Of a DNA stretch of 64,000 nucleotides, positions 27,338 through 48,622 are shown one piece after another. The stretch is from Gyrodactylus bullatarudis (Eukaryota > Platyhelminthes > Monogenea > Gyrodactylidea > Gyrodactylidae): contig SSNU01000404.1 in assembly GCA_012064415.1 (NCBI GenBank), forward strand, positions 72,053 through 136,052, in the 5' to 3' direction. Below the pieces are notes generated by a model. That model did no database searches, was not told the DNA's origin, and saw only the letters and a list, made by a program, of their open reading frames with translations. The position numbers and the translations under genes were made by a program. The stretch's first letter is position 1; the number at the start of each line of letters is the position of its first letter.

Positions 27338-27461
27338 AAAATTGCTAAAAAATCACCTAGATTGTTAACAACATTTAGATTAAGTAAAAAAGATTAGTGT
27401 TTAAACTATCAAGCGCACTTTTATGATTCGAATATTTTTCTGGTGAGAATTTTACCGCAAA
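27338..27461. promoter_or_regulatory. Divergent start region between DNAH6-like and RSK
   Basis: Only 124 bp separate the two divergent start codons (dynein ATG at 27337, minus; RSK ATG at 27462, plus), so 5' UTRs and core promoters of both genes should lie here or overlap, unless unseen 5' non-coding exons exist. It contains a palindromic GTTGTTAACAAT-like element near 27365, but no clear TATA box pair and no good X-box. Confidence 0.55.
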
Positions 27462-37478
<10,017 letters not shown>

Positions 37479-38934
37479 TTAGATATTTCAAACTATTTAA
37501 CCTAAGCTCAGTGATATCTCTTCATCTGCATATTAAAAGAGACCATACATTGCCAATACCCCATAATGCGGGAGAAATGAATAATTACTTATTAGTTATT
37601 AAGAGAGCAGATCAAAAATATGAGAAACTTATTAGATGTATCAATACAAATTCTGTTAGTTTTCTTTTTTGTCTGTTCCATACACGACGCTATATTCATC
37701 ATTGACATTCCCAAAAAAGAAGATTTATTTTATCCTTTTCAAATTTATTTCGTATATTTTCTCCTTCCCAATAAAATATATAAATATGCAACATAATGTT
37801 ATACAAATTTGACAGACAGATAAGCTAACTACATTTCAATGAAATATATATATTACTGTAAATGTATAATGAAAATTTTAATTTCCTTCTCTCATATATT
37901 ACATTGAAATCTTGAATAAGTTAAAAATTTTGATTCAGAATTGAGAGCAAAATTGACAGTCACACGGTCACAGTTACAGTTGAAATTAGTAGGCAATTTT
38001 TCGATATTAGAGGAAACGTTGACAAAATTAGTGAGCAAGTTCTTAAAATTAATCAGTACATTTGAAATTAATTTTGGTTCCAGACATAGCCAGGCATCGT
38101 TTGTGGCTTGCTACGTTAAATAATTTAGAACGTGTCAGACTCTGGAAACAAGTACTTGGTGCCAATTACTATTGGTCTAGTTAGCCATTCAATTTAACTT
38201 GGTCAAACTAGAACAGTTATCAGAGTAGAATCTGAAGTGGAAAAAACAACTGTTTCTTCAGAGATTAGGCAGCCAGATAAACAGACTGATAGATTACATA
38301 TATGTTTTCATTTCTTGTTGATTAAAGGATAATTTTAAAATTCAATTATCGATTTTAAATATTTAAAACATTATCTCAATGGCAAAATAAGCCGGGAAAT
38401 TCTGTGACTATAAACTGTGAAGTTGGAACATTATTTATAATTTTCTTTTCAAACATGTTTTAGCTTTAGGCAAGTTTATAGGGCATAGATTCCGGATCCT
38501 ATTATTGAATTTCAATGAGCTGCCTGATTCTATTTTGGCCCATGATACAACATGATAAAAATCATTCAAACCTTTTCACTTAGATAAAGATCACATGATT
38601 TAATTCTTGGAGTTTTGCAGTTTTCTTGAGAATCCAAATGGAAATACCGTTACTATAATACTGTATTAAATTCAATTCACTGCATTAGTAACAATATAGG
38701 CTAGATTCAAATCAAACTCGATGGATATATTAAAAATTAATCTAAAAATCAATAACTCATCTCGAATGAGTATTATAATAAAATAATGTTTCAATAGAAT
38801 TTTAGGAGAAAAAAAAAAGATTTAAATTAAATTTCTGTTTCCAAGACATGGATTAGTTGAGTCAAGACTAAAATTTCCTGGATAACATACTACGGCTTAG
38901 TATTACCTAATTGACCTAATTGACATGAAGATGA
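37479..38934 (+). other. RSK 3' flank and intergenic sequence
   Basis: Sequence after the RSK stop. A polyadenylation hexamer AATAAA occurs at 37770-37775, about 290 bp downstream of the stop, and is the best candidate for the RSK mRNA end. The rest to 38934 is AT-rich without a supported gene. Confidence 0.55.
37770..37775 (+). terminator. Candidate poly(A) signal of RSK
   Basis: AATAAA about 290 bp after the RSK stop codon, the first canonical hexamer on the plus strand there that is followed by an AT-rich tail. No cleavage site can be proved from sequence. Confidence 0.45.
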
Positions 38935-39561
38935 GAATTTACCAATTTTACAGAAAACTCAATATTTCTCTCCGGATTCACAGAAAAAATAATAATTTTT
39001 TGAATTCTAAAACGGAATGAGCTGATAAAATGTGGATATTCGAAAAAATTCAATCCGACCAAAATTAGGCCAATTTCCACTTTTTCAACTTTTGAGTCCA
39101 AAATTTTCATCGATTTCGATGATTCGAACCAGTTAAGTACTGATATTAGGGTTCAAAATTAGACGAAGAATCCGAATTCCCCTGTAGAAGTTCACTGAAG
39201 TTCGTCATTACTGTGGGAAATCGACCGATTTAAATTTTTCGATTATCATGAAGGCAAATTATCCAAAATCTCGAAATCTAACCTGGCCAAATTCGAATTC
39301 TTCGTCTAATGCTGATCCCAAATATCATCACTTAACTGCCTCGAACCATCGAAATCAATGAAAATTTTGGGTTCAAAAGTTGAAAAAGTGGAAATTTGGT
39401 GCATTTTCGAAATCCAAAAATTGGTCTTATTTTGGTCAAATTGAATTTTTTCGAATATCTTAATAGCTCATTCCGTTTTAGAATTCAAAAACTAATTTCT
39501 TTCTGTGAACCCGGAGAAAAATATCGAGCTTTTTGTAAAAATGGTAAATTCTCATCTTCAT
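38935..39561. mobile_element. Fold-back (long inverted repeat) element
   Basis: The left arm (about 38935-39176) and right arm (about 39298-39561) are reverse complements over some 240-260 bp, at roughly 85% identity by eye, with a central spacer of about 120 bp. Shared blocks: ATGAAGATGAGAATTTACCA, TTGAATTCTAAAACGGAATG, ATATTCGAAAAAATTCAA and CCACTTTTTCAACTTTTGA. No protein is encoded; short open frames in the arms are mirror translations of one repeat. It lies in the gap between the convergent 3' ends of RSK and ARP5. Terminal motifs match the hairpin at 8386-8495. Confidence 0.82.
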
Positions 39562-39699
39562 ATCAACTAGCTTTACGTTGATCTTTTTGTTTTTTTTCAA
39601 CCGAATTGAATCTATAGAATTGACTTTGGTCAGTGGTATAATTAACTCGTTGGGTATATGCAAAAGAATTCGTCTATTTGTTTAATTTACAAAAATGCA

Positions 39700-42600
39700 T
39701 TATTTAAAATAGTTATATGGATTGCTAATTTCTGATTCTTTGAGATTTCTTAGACCAGACTCTTCGTAGTCTTTACGCGTCAAGAGAAAATCTTGAATAT
39801 TTCCACATCTTTGAACAAAGGTAGAGGCTCCGCGCCATGCATCAGTTGATGGATTCACTAAAAAGAAGAGTTAATTGAAATTTGATGAGGAATAATTACA
39901 ATGAGGAAATTTGCTAATATTTTCTTGCTGAGGCCGGTGCTTAATTAATTTAGATGGGTCAATTTTAATACTTTTATGTATTTATAAAGTGAAAATTTCA
40001 AAGTTTCCTTTATCAAGAAGAAAAGTTTCAACTAAGAGCGAATCTAGATGAATCAGAGTTCAAGTTGGAATAGCTTATTTTTAATCAATATATATATCCA
40101 GAATATAATAGTTACCGAAATAGGGGATAATTGGAGAAATTTCCAAAATTATCGATTGAGCAAATTTTTAAATTCATGTTTTCATTACATAGTCAAATTC
40201 CTGAAAGAGGCTTTGGAAAAAGATCAAATATAGAAAATTTTTAACTTGATTTAATTTGATTAATGCATCAACTTACAAGCTTTAACTATGGGTATATTCC
40301 TGTTTCTGCCATACATGTCAAAAGGAAGAAGTTGTACGAGTTCAGCTTTAATTCTATCATCGATACCTTTTATTTGGGACATTGCTCCGGTTAGAAAAAT
40401 GTAATCCAGATTAAAAGTAGGATTCTTTTCTTCAGGTCGAAATGCTTGAATGTGACTAGTAGTATCTTTCAAGACCCAACCGAGACATTCGGATACACCA
40501 CAATGATCTCTACCAATGAGACTCGGATCAAAAAGAATTTCAGTTGACCTATAAGATAGAAATTAATATTCACTAAAATATGCAATGGAAAAAAAGTTTC
40601 GACAAAGACCAGATTTCAAAAAAAATTCAATATATCAACATGAACTATAATTAAGGAGAAATGAAATCAACAAATCGATATCTAGATTGAAGTGTTAATT
40701 TTGTGAAATTTTTCCTAAATTCAAACTCTAACGGGACCCAATAAAGTTTAGGAAAAGTAAAACTAATCTTGCATTTGTAATTAGAATTTATTACTACATG
40801 ATGCTGTTTACTTATACTTTTACTTGGGTTGGAATATCAATTATTCTATCAAGTTTGACAACATTATCGTTCAGGTGGAAAAATGGAGTGTTTGATAATT
40901 TAATGACATTGGTTCCAAAAAATTGAACGCACATCTTTCTAATTATAATTAGAAACAGATACATGAATAATCAAGAAATATATATTCCTGAATAAAAAAT
41001 GGATACAATCATGGTACAGTTCAAATCAATGTTTTACATATCTGTTACAGCAGCGAGAGTATGGAAAAACAAAAGAAAGAATATTGAAAAAAAATAAGAA
41101 ATAAAAATCTTTTCTTTTCAGTAAACAAATATGAACAAAAAATCTGATAATCGATGTATCAAATTAGTTATTTAAAGAATAGGATATATTTTTCACATTC
41201 ATTTTCTCTTTTTATCTATCAAACAGAAAGAAATTTTACAAATGGATGAAAAGAGAAATCCCATAGCGTAATCGAAACTCTGTATACAGTTACTGAAATT
41301 TATTAAGAGTAGTGATTGATATATGGTTGATTTATTCAGATCGGACAGGGATGATTTATATCCATGTTTCATTCATTCAAACTACTGAGTTTTCTTGCTA
41401 TATTTTGAGTAGAATAGTAAAAATGCTGAAATGATACACCAACTATCTTTCCTTCAAAATTTTCAAAGAAAGAAGTTTTATTCTAATTCGTTCAGAATTG
41501 ATAAAATTTTGAGACGGAGATTTGAGAAGAATATGATTTCCCATAAAAATAACTTGGAAACATTAGGAATATTCACGATCTAATAATATTGATCAGAATT
41601 TCGAAAAAGATCGATAATTGAATTCGTAAAAAATAGTGTATATTGTAGAAAAGAGACCTAATAAATTCCAATGGGAATGATAAAAATTATTATGATTTTT
41701 GATTATTCGGGGATGTATGTTTAGAAAATTAGAAAATTTCAAAGCAAACGGAAGTGTTGAAAAACACTTGTGTATCTTGAAGGAATTCTCTCATGACGAA
41801 TTTTGAGCTAAATCTTAGACATATACTGAAAGGAAACACTGTCTCTAATAAGAAGCAGTTATAGTGATATAAAGAAGAGAGTGTAAAATAAATAGATTCA
41901 AGTTTTTTAATGATCTAGTTTCGAGTGTCTCATTTTTAATCCTGGTAATAATTACATAATCAGAATGAACTTGATTCTTCTTAATTATTAGATCCATATA
42001 GAAATGGTAATAGTAGTTAAATTTTCACCAGTATTCTAATGTGAATTCAATCTTTCCATGTTGAATGAAAAATTGATGCATCCTGTTAAACTGAATGCTC
42101 ATGTTACTTAATTTTTTAATTTGAACTTGATTAGATAACATGAATAGGACAAACGTACCTAGGAATTTGAGTGTCGATTCGGAGGATGTAATAGTCATCG
42201 AAATTTGTAAGACATTCATTGTCAGTAGGATCTTTTGTTAATTCTGGATCATACATTTCAACTAAGCTTGTGTAGACAGCAATTTGATCTCGTTCTGTCT
42301 CACTTATGTTACCATTAGCATCATCCTCCAAAATTTGAAAGGCTGTCTTATTCTCATTGTTCTGATTAAGATTGACTATAGCATTATTAGTATTTGTGTG
42401 GGATGTTAGTAGATCCGTGTTTGTATCTTCATCGAATGAATCTTCGTCCTCGAATGCTTTATCAAGCGGATCTATATATTGAAATCCTTCCTCAGACTCA
42501 ATGTTTTCAGTTGTCTTGCTAACCTATTTATTAAGCAAAATTAATTAAACTAGATTAATAAAAAAAAAATAAACTCTGAAGGAACGTTGGTAAAAATAAT

Positions 42601-44990
42601 TAGTTCCACTAGATCAATCCATGGTTTTTATCGCGATAGAAAAATTATTTAAAATGAAAAATGCCAAGTATTCGATTTTTTAATTGTAGAGATAAATTAA
42701 AGGGTTAATTCCAAAAATCACCCCAATGAAAATTTCAACTCTTTACCTCGAATCAGTTATTCTCATTTCAAAATTCCCCTATTATTATTGAATGGTGTAA
42801 CTTGAATGATTCAAATTCTTTAAGCAACCTTCATAAGTTTCAGAAAGATTGAAAGTGAACTTTCTCCTTATATAGAACATTTGATGGATAAAGCCTTACG
42901 CGAATCTAGGTTCTGACAAATTTTTGCTATCCTTGAAGAAGATTTATTTCTTGTTTCTCAAGATCGAAATAGTGAAATAAGAGTTGTTAACTTCACCAAT
43001 GTCCTTAAAGAAAAAAATATTTGGGGTGATTTTTGGAATTAACCCTAAATTAGAATACATTTCCACTTACTTTTTTTGGAGGAATGTTTTTCTCCTTTTT
43101 AGTTTCTTGTCGTTTCTTTGGTACTTTGGATTTTTTACTATTATCAGAATAACTGTTTAACTCTGAAGTCATTGCTCGGATCTTCTCAAGCTGCATTCGT
43201 CGTCTTTCTGTCAATGTTTTACTGCCAGTACTTGTGTTCATCATGCTGTTAACCTCTTTACTAGAATCCCCATCTCCAAGAGCCTCCACAGGAGATTTAA
43301 TGCCCATTTCGACAGCTAACTCAGTCTTGTTTTGACGATACGTTCTCTGCTTCGTTACTTTGGCAAGGCGATACTTGATACTTTGAACCCAAAGCTAAAA
43401 TAGAGTTAAGGATTGAAAATTACTCACGGCAATGTCGTCTGTACAATTTTCTTCGAATTCTTTGGCAGCAGCTTTCCTCTAAAATAAATATTATTACAAA
43501 TTTACTTGCAAGTAAAAGGATTATTTTAAAATAAAATAGTCTCACAGTTATGGGTTATGCTCAAACGGAATGGAATTAAAGAAAAAAAATTTAACTTACC
43601 TTCAGTAGTTTCTCAGGTGAGATTACACTCTGTTCTGTCTGATTAGCAACAATCTGGGCCTGAACAGCGGAGGGTAAGAAATTTCGAGTTAGGGCTGTAA
43701 ATGCTCTTTTAACCCTACCAGATTGTCCTTTTTTAAAACTATTGATTTCTTTCCAGGAAATGTACTTATCAAATGGATCTGGCTGGTTAATTGAAGACCC
43801 ATCTATAAAATCATTGATGAGTTGATCCCTTTTCTTATCTGAATCATCCAAATCTTTATAGGATTCAAGTTTAACAACAAGTCCTTCGATTTTTTCATTT
43901 ACTTCGTCAAGATAATCTTTTAAAGCTTGATAACTGTTTTCAACATTGATTTTGTCACATTTTTCACTGATCACATTTGAGGAATAAGAATGATTCTCTC
44001 CTAAAGATAAGATTTCCAAAATTTTATTTTTCAAATCTTTTTGTTTGTCAATTAGATCTAAATTCTTCTGTCGATGAATGTTCCGAAGACGATCTGCTCT
44101 TTTTTGCTTTTTAGCAAGAGCTGCTTTTGTATCTTCAATGGAAAACTTTAAAAAGTCAATAGGAACTTTGATAGTATTTTTTTCAATAAATTGAGAATCT
44201 TTCCAATTTAAAATTTCTCTTTTATAATCTTCATATACGACAGCGTGTTGATGAATTAAGTTCTAAAATTAAATAAAACATACAAATTTACCTCAGAAAG
44301 TCTATAAGAGATGTGTTGACAAAAGCTGGGATATTTTATGGTTAAGAGATTTCGCATAGATGAAGAAACATCCATTCCACCTATTTTAATTCTTCGAGCA
44401 CATTTGTAAATACTTTTAGATTGGTAAATAGGTAGAATATGAGTAGCCTTGTGACCAAAGGAGATGCAAATCCCATTCTCACCACTTAGACTATAAAAAA
44501 TTAAAATAAAACCAGACCAACCTTGATTTATTTGCATATAATGAGGCAATAAAATCAACGTAGAGCATTATACTTTCAGCAGAATAAGTTTCAAATAATA
44601 ATTCACAAAGATCTTTTAAAAATTACAATATTAATATTTTAATTTACTTTTCCGACAATAGCTAGGATTGAAGTATGCTTCATTAAAAACAATATTCATG
44701 TTTGAAAAATCGTCCAAGTTATATTCATTTAGAAAGTAATCCAAAATACTTTCTTGAACATCCCAATTCACAACTAGATTGTCTTCGTAAGGGCTTTTAA
44801 CGTACATTTCAGATGATTCATCAATTTCGCAACCAAACATCGTCTTTATTTCTTATTAAATTTAAATTTATACTTGTTTAGTTCTAGTTTTACACATTAG
44901 ATTACGAAAACATTTTTGTGGCATGAGACCATCACTTGAGCCTGCGCGAAAATAGTGGGATCCATTATCTATAATCAATGTTTGAGACAT
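39700..44990 (-). CDS. ACTR5: Actin-related protein 5 (INO80 chromatin-remodelling complex)
   Basis: Arp5 is a nuclear actin-fold protein that, with Ies6, couples the INO80 ATPase to nucleosome sliding. Ten exons (44874-44990, 44648-44843, 44522-44612, 44292-44490, 43600-44262, 43428-43478, 43071-43394, 42159-42523, 40277-40548, 39700-39857) sum to 2436 nt, 811 aa plus stop. The start ATG 44990 opens MSQTLIIDNGSHYFRAGS, the actin-fold phosphate-1 strand. Next come KSPYEDNLVVNWDVQE, EAYFNPSYCRK|DLCELLFETY, SFGHKATHILPIYQSK and KIGGMDVSSSMRNLLTIKYP. A large Lys/Glu/Asp-rich insertion, the Arp5 trademark, follows. The C-terminal actin half resumes with STEILFDPSLIGRDHCGVSE, DYIFLTGAMSQIKGIDDRI and NPSTDAWRGASTF. 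Human ACTR5 is 607 aa, so the insertion is longer here. Introns 30, 35, 31, 29, 121, 33, 547, 1610 and 419 nt; the tiny ones are towards the 5' end. Confidence 0.92.
40549..42158 (-). other. ARP5 large intron, nothing recognised
   Basis: A 1610-nt AT-rich intron joining ...DTQIPR to STEILFDPSLIG. No exon, RNA gene or repeat could be supported within it. Confidence 0.6.
42701..43046. mobile_element. MITE with perfect 26-bp terminal inverted repeats
   Basis: 42701-42726 (starting AGGGTTAATTCCAAAAATCA) and 43021-43046 are exact reverse complements bounding a 346-bp element with no coding capacity. AAATTA occurs on both flanks, one base off on the left, and may be the target duplication. It lies wholly in the ARP5 intron 42524-43070 and accounts for 346 of its 547 nt, so the original intron was about 200 nt. 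Confidence 0.9.
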
Positions 44991-45508
44991 TGAAATTCAC
45001 TCAAATCACTGATTTAAAATTATTAAGCGAATATTATTCTGAATGAATTTTGTTCAATTTTTCAAAAATTAACAAGATTAAAAGGAATAAAATTATACAA
45101 TCATTTTTTCAATATTTGAGGTTTTGTTATGTTATTCAAAAAGAGCGGAGTGTTGATTTCAAGTTAATAAATTATTAATAATAAATAGTAAATTAATAGG
45201 ACAGAATAGTAAAATTTTACTGGTAAATAAAGATATTCTGATAAAATATAATTTATTTTTATTTAACAGGAAAAAATTAATTAAATGAAAAATATTATTT
45301 TCTTAAAATTAAATCTTTTAAAATTATTTTAATGTGTAGTTACTTGAAAGTAGATCTTATATTTATATATCCTATTTGGGGATTAATTAATAGAATTTTT
45401 AACTAAGTATATTTCTAATTCGTGTTCACCTCTAGCATATGAGCATTAAAAAACTGAGTTCTTTTATTTTTATAATAAGCAAAAGTTTATATTCAAAGAA
45501 TAATTTAT
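44991..45508. other. Intergenic, nothing recognised
   Basis: AT-rich spacer upstream of ARP5 and downstream of the broken gene at 45509-46545. It presumably contains the ARP5 promoter; no element stands out. Confidence 0.5.
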
Positions 45509-46545
45509 CTATTTATTTTTTCGAGGCCGCCCCCTTCTAGGTTTAGTTTGCAGTTCATTGAGCGCTTGCTTTCTCAAGTCTCTGGCCTCATTTTCAACTT
45601 AAAAAATTGAGAATTCGTCATTATCGAAATCTTGTGAAATATTTGCCATTTTGTGTTCAAATACCCGCAATGTTTGGGCAGATTTTCTCTTCGTTGATTT
45701 CTGATGAGTATTGTCTGTAACCTTAAAAGAGAAATAAAAATTAAAAATTACACGAGGAATATTCATGCTTAAACATGGCTGGTCCTCAATTCTCGTTGAT
45801 TCCGCTGGGTCAATAGAAGTTTGAGGAACGATTTCACAAATATAATTCGTACTGGCATTTATGGACGGAAAATTTAGTGTTGATTGAACGTACTATGAAA
45901 AGATTCTGTATTAACAGAATTACTTGAGGCGTTATAGATTCTGAAATTGTTTCATACATTATTCAGACTAACTGTGGTTTTTGGAGATCTCACGTCATCA
46001 ACATTAATATAATCCTCATTGATATCATCATGAAACTTTTCCCTTATACAATATTTGCCCGACCAGTCATTGAAGCTGGCTCTGCTATTTGGAATCCAGA
46101 GGCGTCCACCATGTCAAGAAGAATCCAACGAACTTTCAAACGATTCAAAAGGCACCTATCTGAAGACTCTCAACGGATACTCAATCAAAAAAGCCACACC
46201 CTATCAAAGAGAAGAGACCTACAAAGCCTTATAATGGTCCACAAATGTAAGAAGCTTGAGAGACTTGGAAGTAGACTGAGACGGAGGATAAATCTTTCTG
46301 AAGGCAATAATTTTTCCAAACTAGCCATATTTAAAAGAACTGTATTACAATAAACTAACAAGAGATATAAAAATTTTAGACACTAAAAAGTTTAAAATTA
46401 TTATGACCAAAAAAATTCTACTTGATGAATGAAAATTTAAAATGTAAGCTAGCGAACAAATGTGTTGTTCTAATAAATTATCTATCTATCTATCAAAGTG
46501 ATCTTCTATATCTGTCTTCAGAGATACACCTACCATATTTGTCAT
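45509..46545 (-). pseudogene. Uncharacterised AT-hook gene broken by a LINE insertion and an in-frame stop
   Basis: From ATG 46545 (MTNMVGVSLKTDIEDHF) the frame runs into the LINE at 46031-46491. If the insert is skipped it resumes in the same frame as DDINEDYINVDDVRSPKTTV. A 65-nt intron (45893-45957) leads to STLNFPSINASTNYICEIVP. A 30-nt intron (45722-45751) leads to VTDNTHQKSTKRKSAQTLRV and SQDFDNDEFSIF, then TAA. The same frame stays open after this stop to VENEARDLRKQALNEL and the AT-hook-like KPRRGRPRKNK before a final stop. Sensible splicing and frame retention suggest a once real nuclear or DNA-binding protein; no family recognised. The TAA could instead be a true stop. Confidence 0.6.
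46031..46491 (+). mobile_element. 5'-truncated LINE copy with 4-bp target duplication
   Basis: The insert encodes the post-RT region of a non-LTR element (ARPVIEAGSAIWNPEAST, then basic RRIQRTFKRFKRHL) up to a stop at 46353. A 3' UTR and a tail of TCTA/TATC tetramers (about 46480-46491) follow, a common LINE tail type. ATCA flanks it at 46027-46030 and 46492-46495. Removing insert and one ATCA restores the open frame of the host exon, which fixes the borders. It is a different family from the LINE at 4900-8120. Confidence 0.85.
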
Positions 46546-46752
46546 TGTCAGTATAAAAAAGAATTTTTTAATTAGAGAAATATATATTTCGCCAGGTCTT
46601 ATCAATCTCTAATCCTGGTTCAATTAAATGATTATAATTATTAGTTCAATGAAATTTATGTTAATGAAATTGTAAAATTCTTGAAACACTTCCAATTGAT
46701 GAAAAACCAAAAAACTTCTCTATTATTAGATGTAGAAAAGAAAAATTAAAAA

Positions 46753-47560
46753 TCAATTGGGCCAAGGCAACTGCAAATCATGTAAATGGTTCTTTTGGAT
46801 GCATAAGTTAGGATCTTCGTTCATGATTAGAAACTTCTCCCGGATTTTTAGGTCTATAAGTTTGTCGTTTGGGCATTTGAATAAAATTTTGAAATTTTCT
46901 TCACTTGCTTCACAACCACATTGCTCTAGGTGCTTTTTAATTGAGGAATTCTTTCTGTTGAGGTGTTCTTTTATCCTAACAGCTAGACGTCTTTGGGTTC
47001 TTCCTATGTATTTGGCTCCGCATGTAGCTTGGAAACTATAGATGAGATTTGATTGCTCAGATGGTTCTAGTTTATCTTTAAGCTGGAATTTGAATAGACT
47101 TGTGGTTTTGAATACAACCTTCAATTGTATATCATTATAATTTTCATTTACAAGTTTGGTCAATTTCCTTCTTAAATCATGACTAAAGCCATCTCCTTTG
47201 AACGATAATTTGACATAGATCCGGATGGTTTCATCATTTTGTTCCTCTTGAATATCTTCTTGGTTGTTTGCTTCATCTTCTAAAGCCTTTTCTATATATT
47301 TGCGAACAAAATTTTGAGGATATCCGTTTTCTCTGAGTCTTTCTTTTATCTCATCAATTTCTTTTAGGAATTCTTCCTCGCTGACAATTCTCTTGGTCCT
47401 CTTGATTAAGCCAATAATTAAACCTGTTTTGTAACTTTTTGGACAGAAACTTGAAAAATGTAGATATTTTCCAGTGTCTGACTTCTTATGGTGGATATTT
47501 CTTTTAAGGGTTCTGTCAGGTTTTCTCGTTAGCTTTACATCTAGGAAACTCAATGTGTCT
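46753..47560 (-). mobile_element. Penelope-like element (PLE), 3' part with GIY-YIG endonuclease
   Basis: Read on the minus strand it begins in the RT palm/thumb region (SFLDVKLTRKPD, KKSDTGKYLHFSSFCPKSYK, GLIIGLIKRTKRI). A charged linker follows, then a GIY-YIG nuclease: LIYSFQATCGAKYIGRTQRR, RLAVRIKEHL, KIREKFLIMNEDPNLCIQKN and the family end NLQLPW-like DLQLPWPN. Tyr, Tyr-Ile-Gly, Arg and the catalytic Glu region are present. PLEs are retroelements with a telomerase-like RT and this nuclease. The copy lacks the RT catalytic part (5' truncated) and is joined at 47560-47585 to an inverted copy of part of itself. Confidence 0.92.
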
Positions 47561-47584
47561 TCTATTTCTTCTTCTTTTTTTTCC

Positions 47585-47700
47585 GGTCAGACACTGGAAA
47601 ATATCTACATTTTTCAAGTTTCTGTCCAAAAAGTTACAAAACAGGTTTAATTATTGGCTTAATCAAGAGGACCAAGAGAATTGTCAGCGAGGAAGAATTT
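47585..47700 (+). repeat. Inverted duplicate of PLE thumb region
   Basis: The plus strand here is essentially identical to the reverse complement of about 47378-47481 in the neighbouring PLE (shared GTCAGACACTGGAAAATATC through GTCAGCGAGGAAGAATT). The two face each other about 100 bp apart. The near identity implies a recent event, such as twin priming or template switching during retrotransposition. Confidence 0.88.
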
Positions 47701-47764
47701 GTAAAAATTTATCATTTTAAATAAATCGAAAGTTCAAAATATTCAGAGTGTTTCACATATTAAT

Positions 47765-48095
47765 TCGACCACTATATGTGTTCAAAAAAACTATTCATAT
47801 AACCTTCAACTCCCCTGACCTATGTGAGCTTTTTCACTTTTCTCTCCACTGTTGCTATTTATTGGAGAGTTTTGGTGTTTTTTCAGCTTGCATTTTATTA
47901 TTATTTTCTTTGACTTTACTATTTCTTTCATGATTTGTAAAATATTATCTTGAATGAATTCTTAACTTATATCATTTTTGAAGAATTACCACTGATGATG
48001 ATTCAAGAAATGTACATTTGGTTTTAATATATCTTTTTTCAATTTTCTAAATTATGAATATAAGTGGATTTTCGGACGTGTTTGAAAAACTACGA
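47765..48095 (+). mobile_element. PLE 3'-end fragment (C-terminal codons plus 3' region)
   Basis: About 330 bp align with 56235-56545, the 3' end of the other PLE: the last codons VQKNYSYNLQLP (here with Trp changed to a stop), CTATGTGAGCTTTTTCACTT, TGTTGCTATTTATTG, a hammerhead-like core and AAGTGGATTTTCGGACG. It belongs to the same 3' family as the 54.8-kb element, not to the GIY-YIG copy next to it. Confidence 0.85.
47988..48022 (+). ncRNA. Hammerhead-ribozyme-like motif in PLE 3' region (copy B)
   Basis: Order: ACCA, then CTGATGA (47992-47998), an 8-nt stem II position, GAAA (48007-48010), TGTACAT closing a 3-bp stem III on A of GAAA, T, then TGGT pairing with ACCA as stem I. Core nucleotides are intact and stem I pairs, but stem II is barely able to pair, so activity is doubtful. 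Hammerhead motifs in PLEs are known from the literature. Confidence 0.45.
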
Positions 48096-48622
48096 AATTA
48101 TTAAAATTCGGAATATCTTGGCCATTTAATGAATTTCTCAAGTTTTATCTTCAGAATTAGTAGTCATATCATCAAGAAGGCCTTCATGGTAAGTTTTGTT
48201 GTTTGAGACGTCTACGAGATTAACATTATACAGTAATCATTCAGTAAGATTAATCGAATTATTGGATATGGCATCGAACCATTGAGCGTGAATCTAATGG
48301 AAGAAAAATTAAATTTTAAATAAAAAAAGAATGAATGCAATTGAGATATTTACTCGTCTTAGTTCTTAATAAGAGCTATTGTAAAGTTCTGAATAAGAAA
48401 TGTGCACTGAATTATGCAGTCACTTGGTAATAATTTTGAGAATTATTCTTTGGGATAAATATTATTGCAAACCATTTTCATGAGAAATGATCATTCGGAT
48501 AACCCTTATAGTACTACAATGGGTCATTTTGATGATGCCTGTAGCACTGCTACAGTAGCAGTCCTTATGTGCTAAGGAATGGTTACTGTTCCAGGATCAT
48601 AACTCTCGGATTCGACAGTGCA

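Noticed and set aside
27338..27461. X-box (RFX binding site) in the dynein upstream region
   Set aside because: The GTTGTTAACAAT-like palindrome lacks the GTNRCC / RGYAAC pattern; calling it an RFX site would be wishful given the RFX gene nearby.
45941..45957. A possible 17-nt intron (GTATGAAAC...TTTCAG) in the broken gene
   Set aside because: Using this acceptor brings an immediate in-frame stop, whereas the 65-nt alternative to 45893 keeps the frame open. The 17-nt reading is a chance AG.
46757..47041. Plus-strand open frame of 94 codons
   Set aside because: Antisense shadow of the GIY-YIG coding region of the PLE, whose minus-strand protein is clearly homologous.
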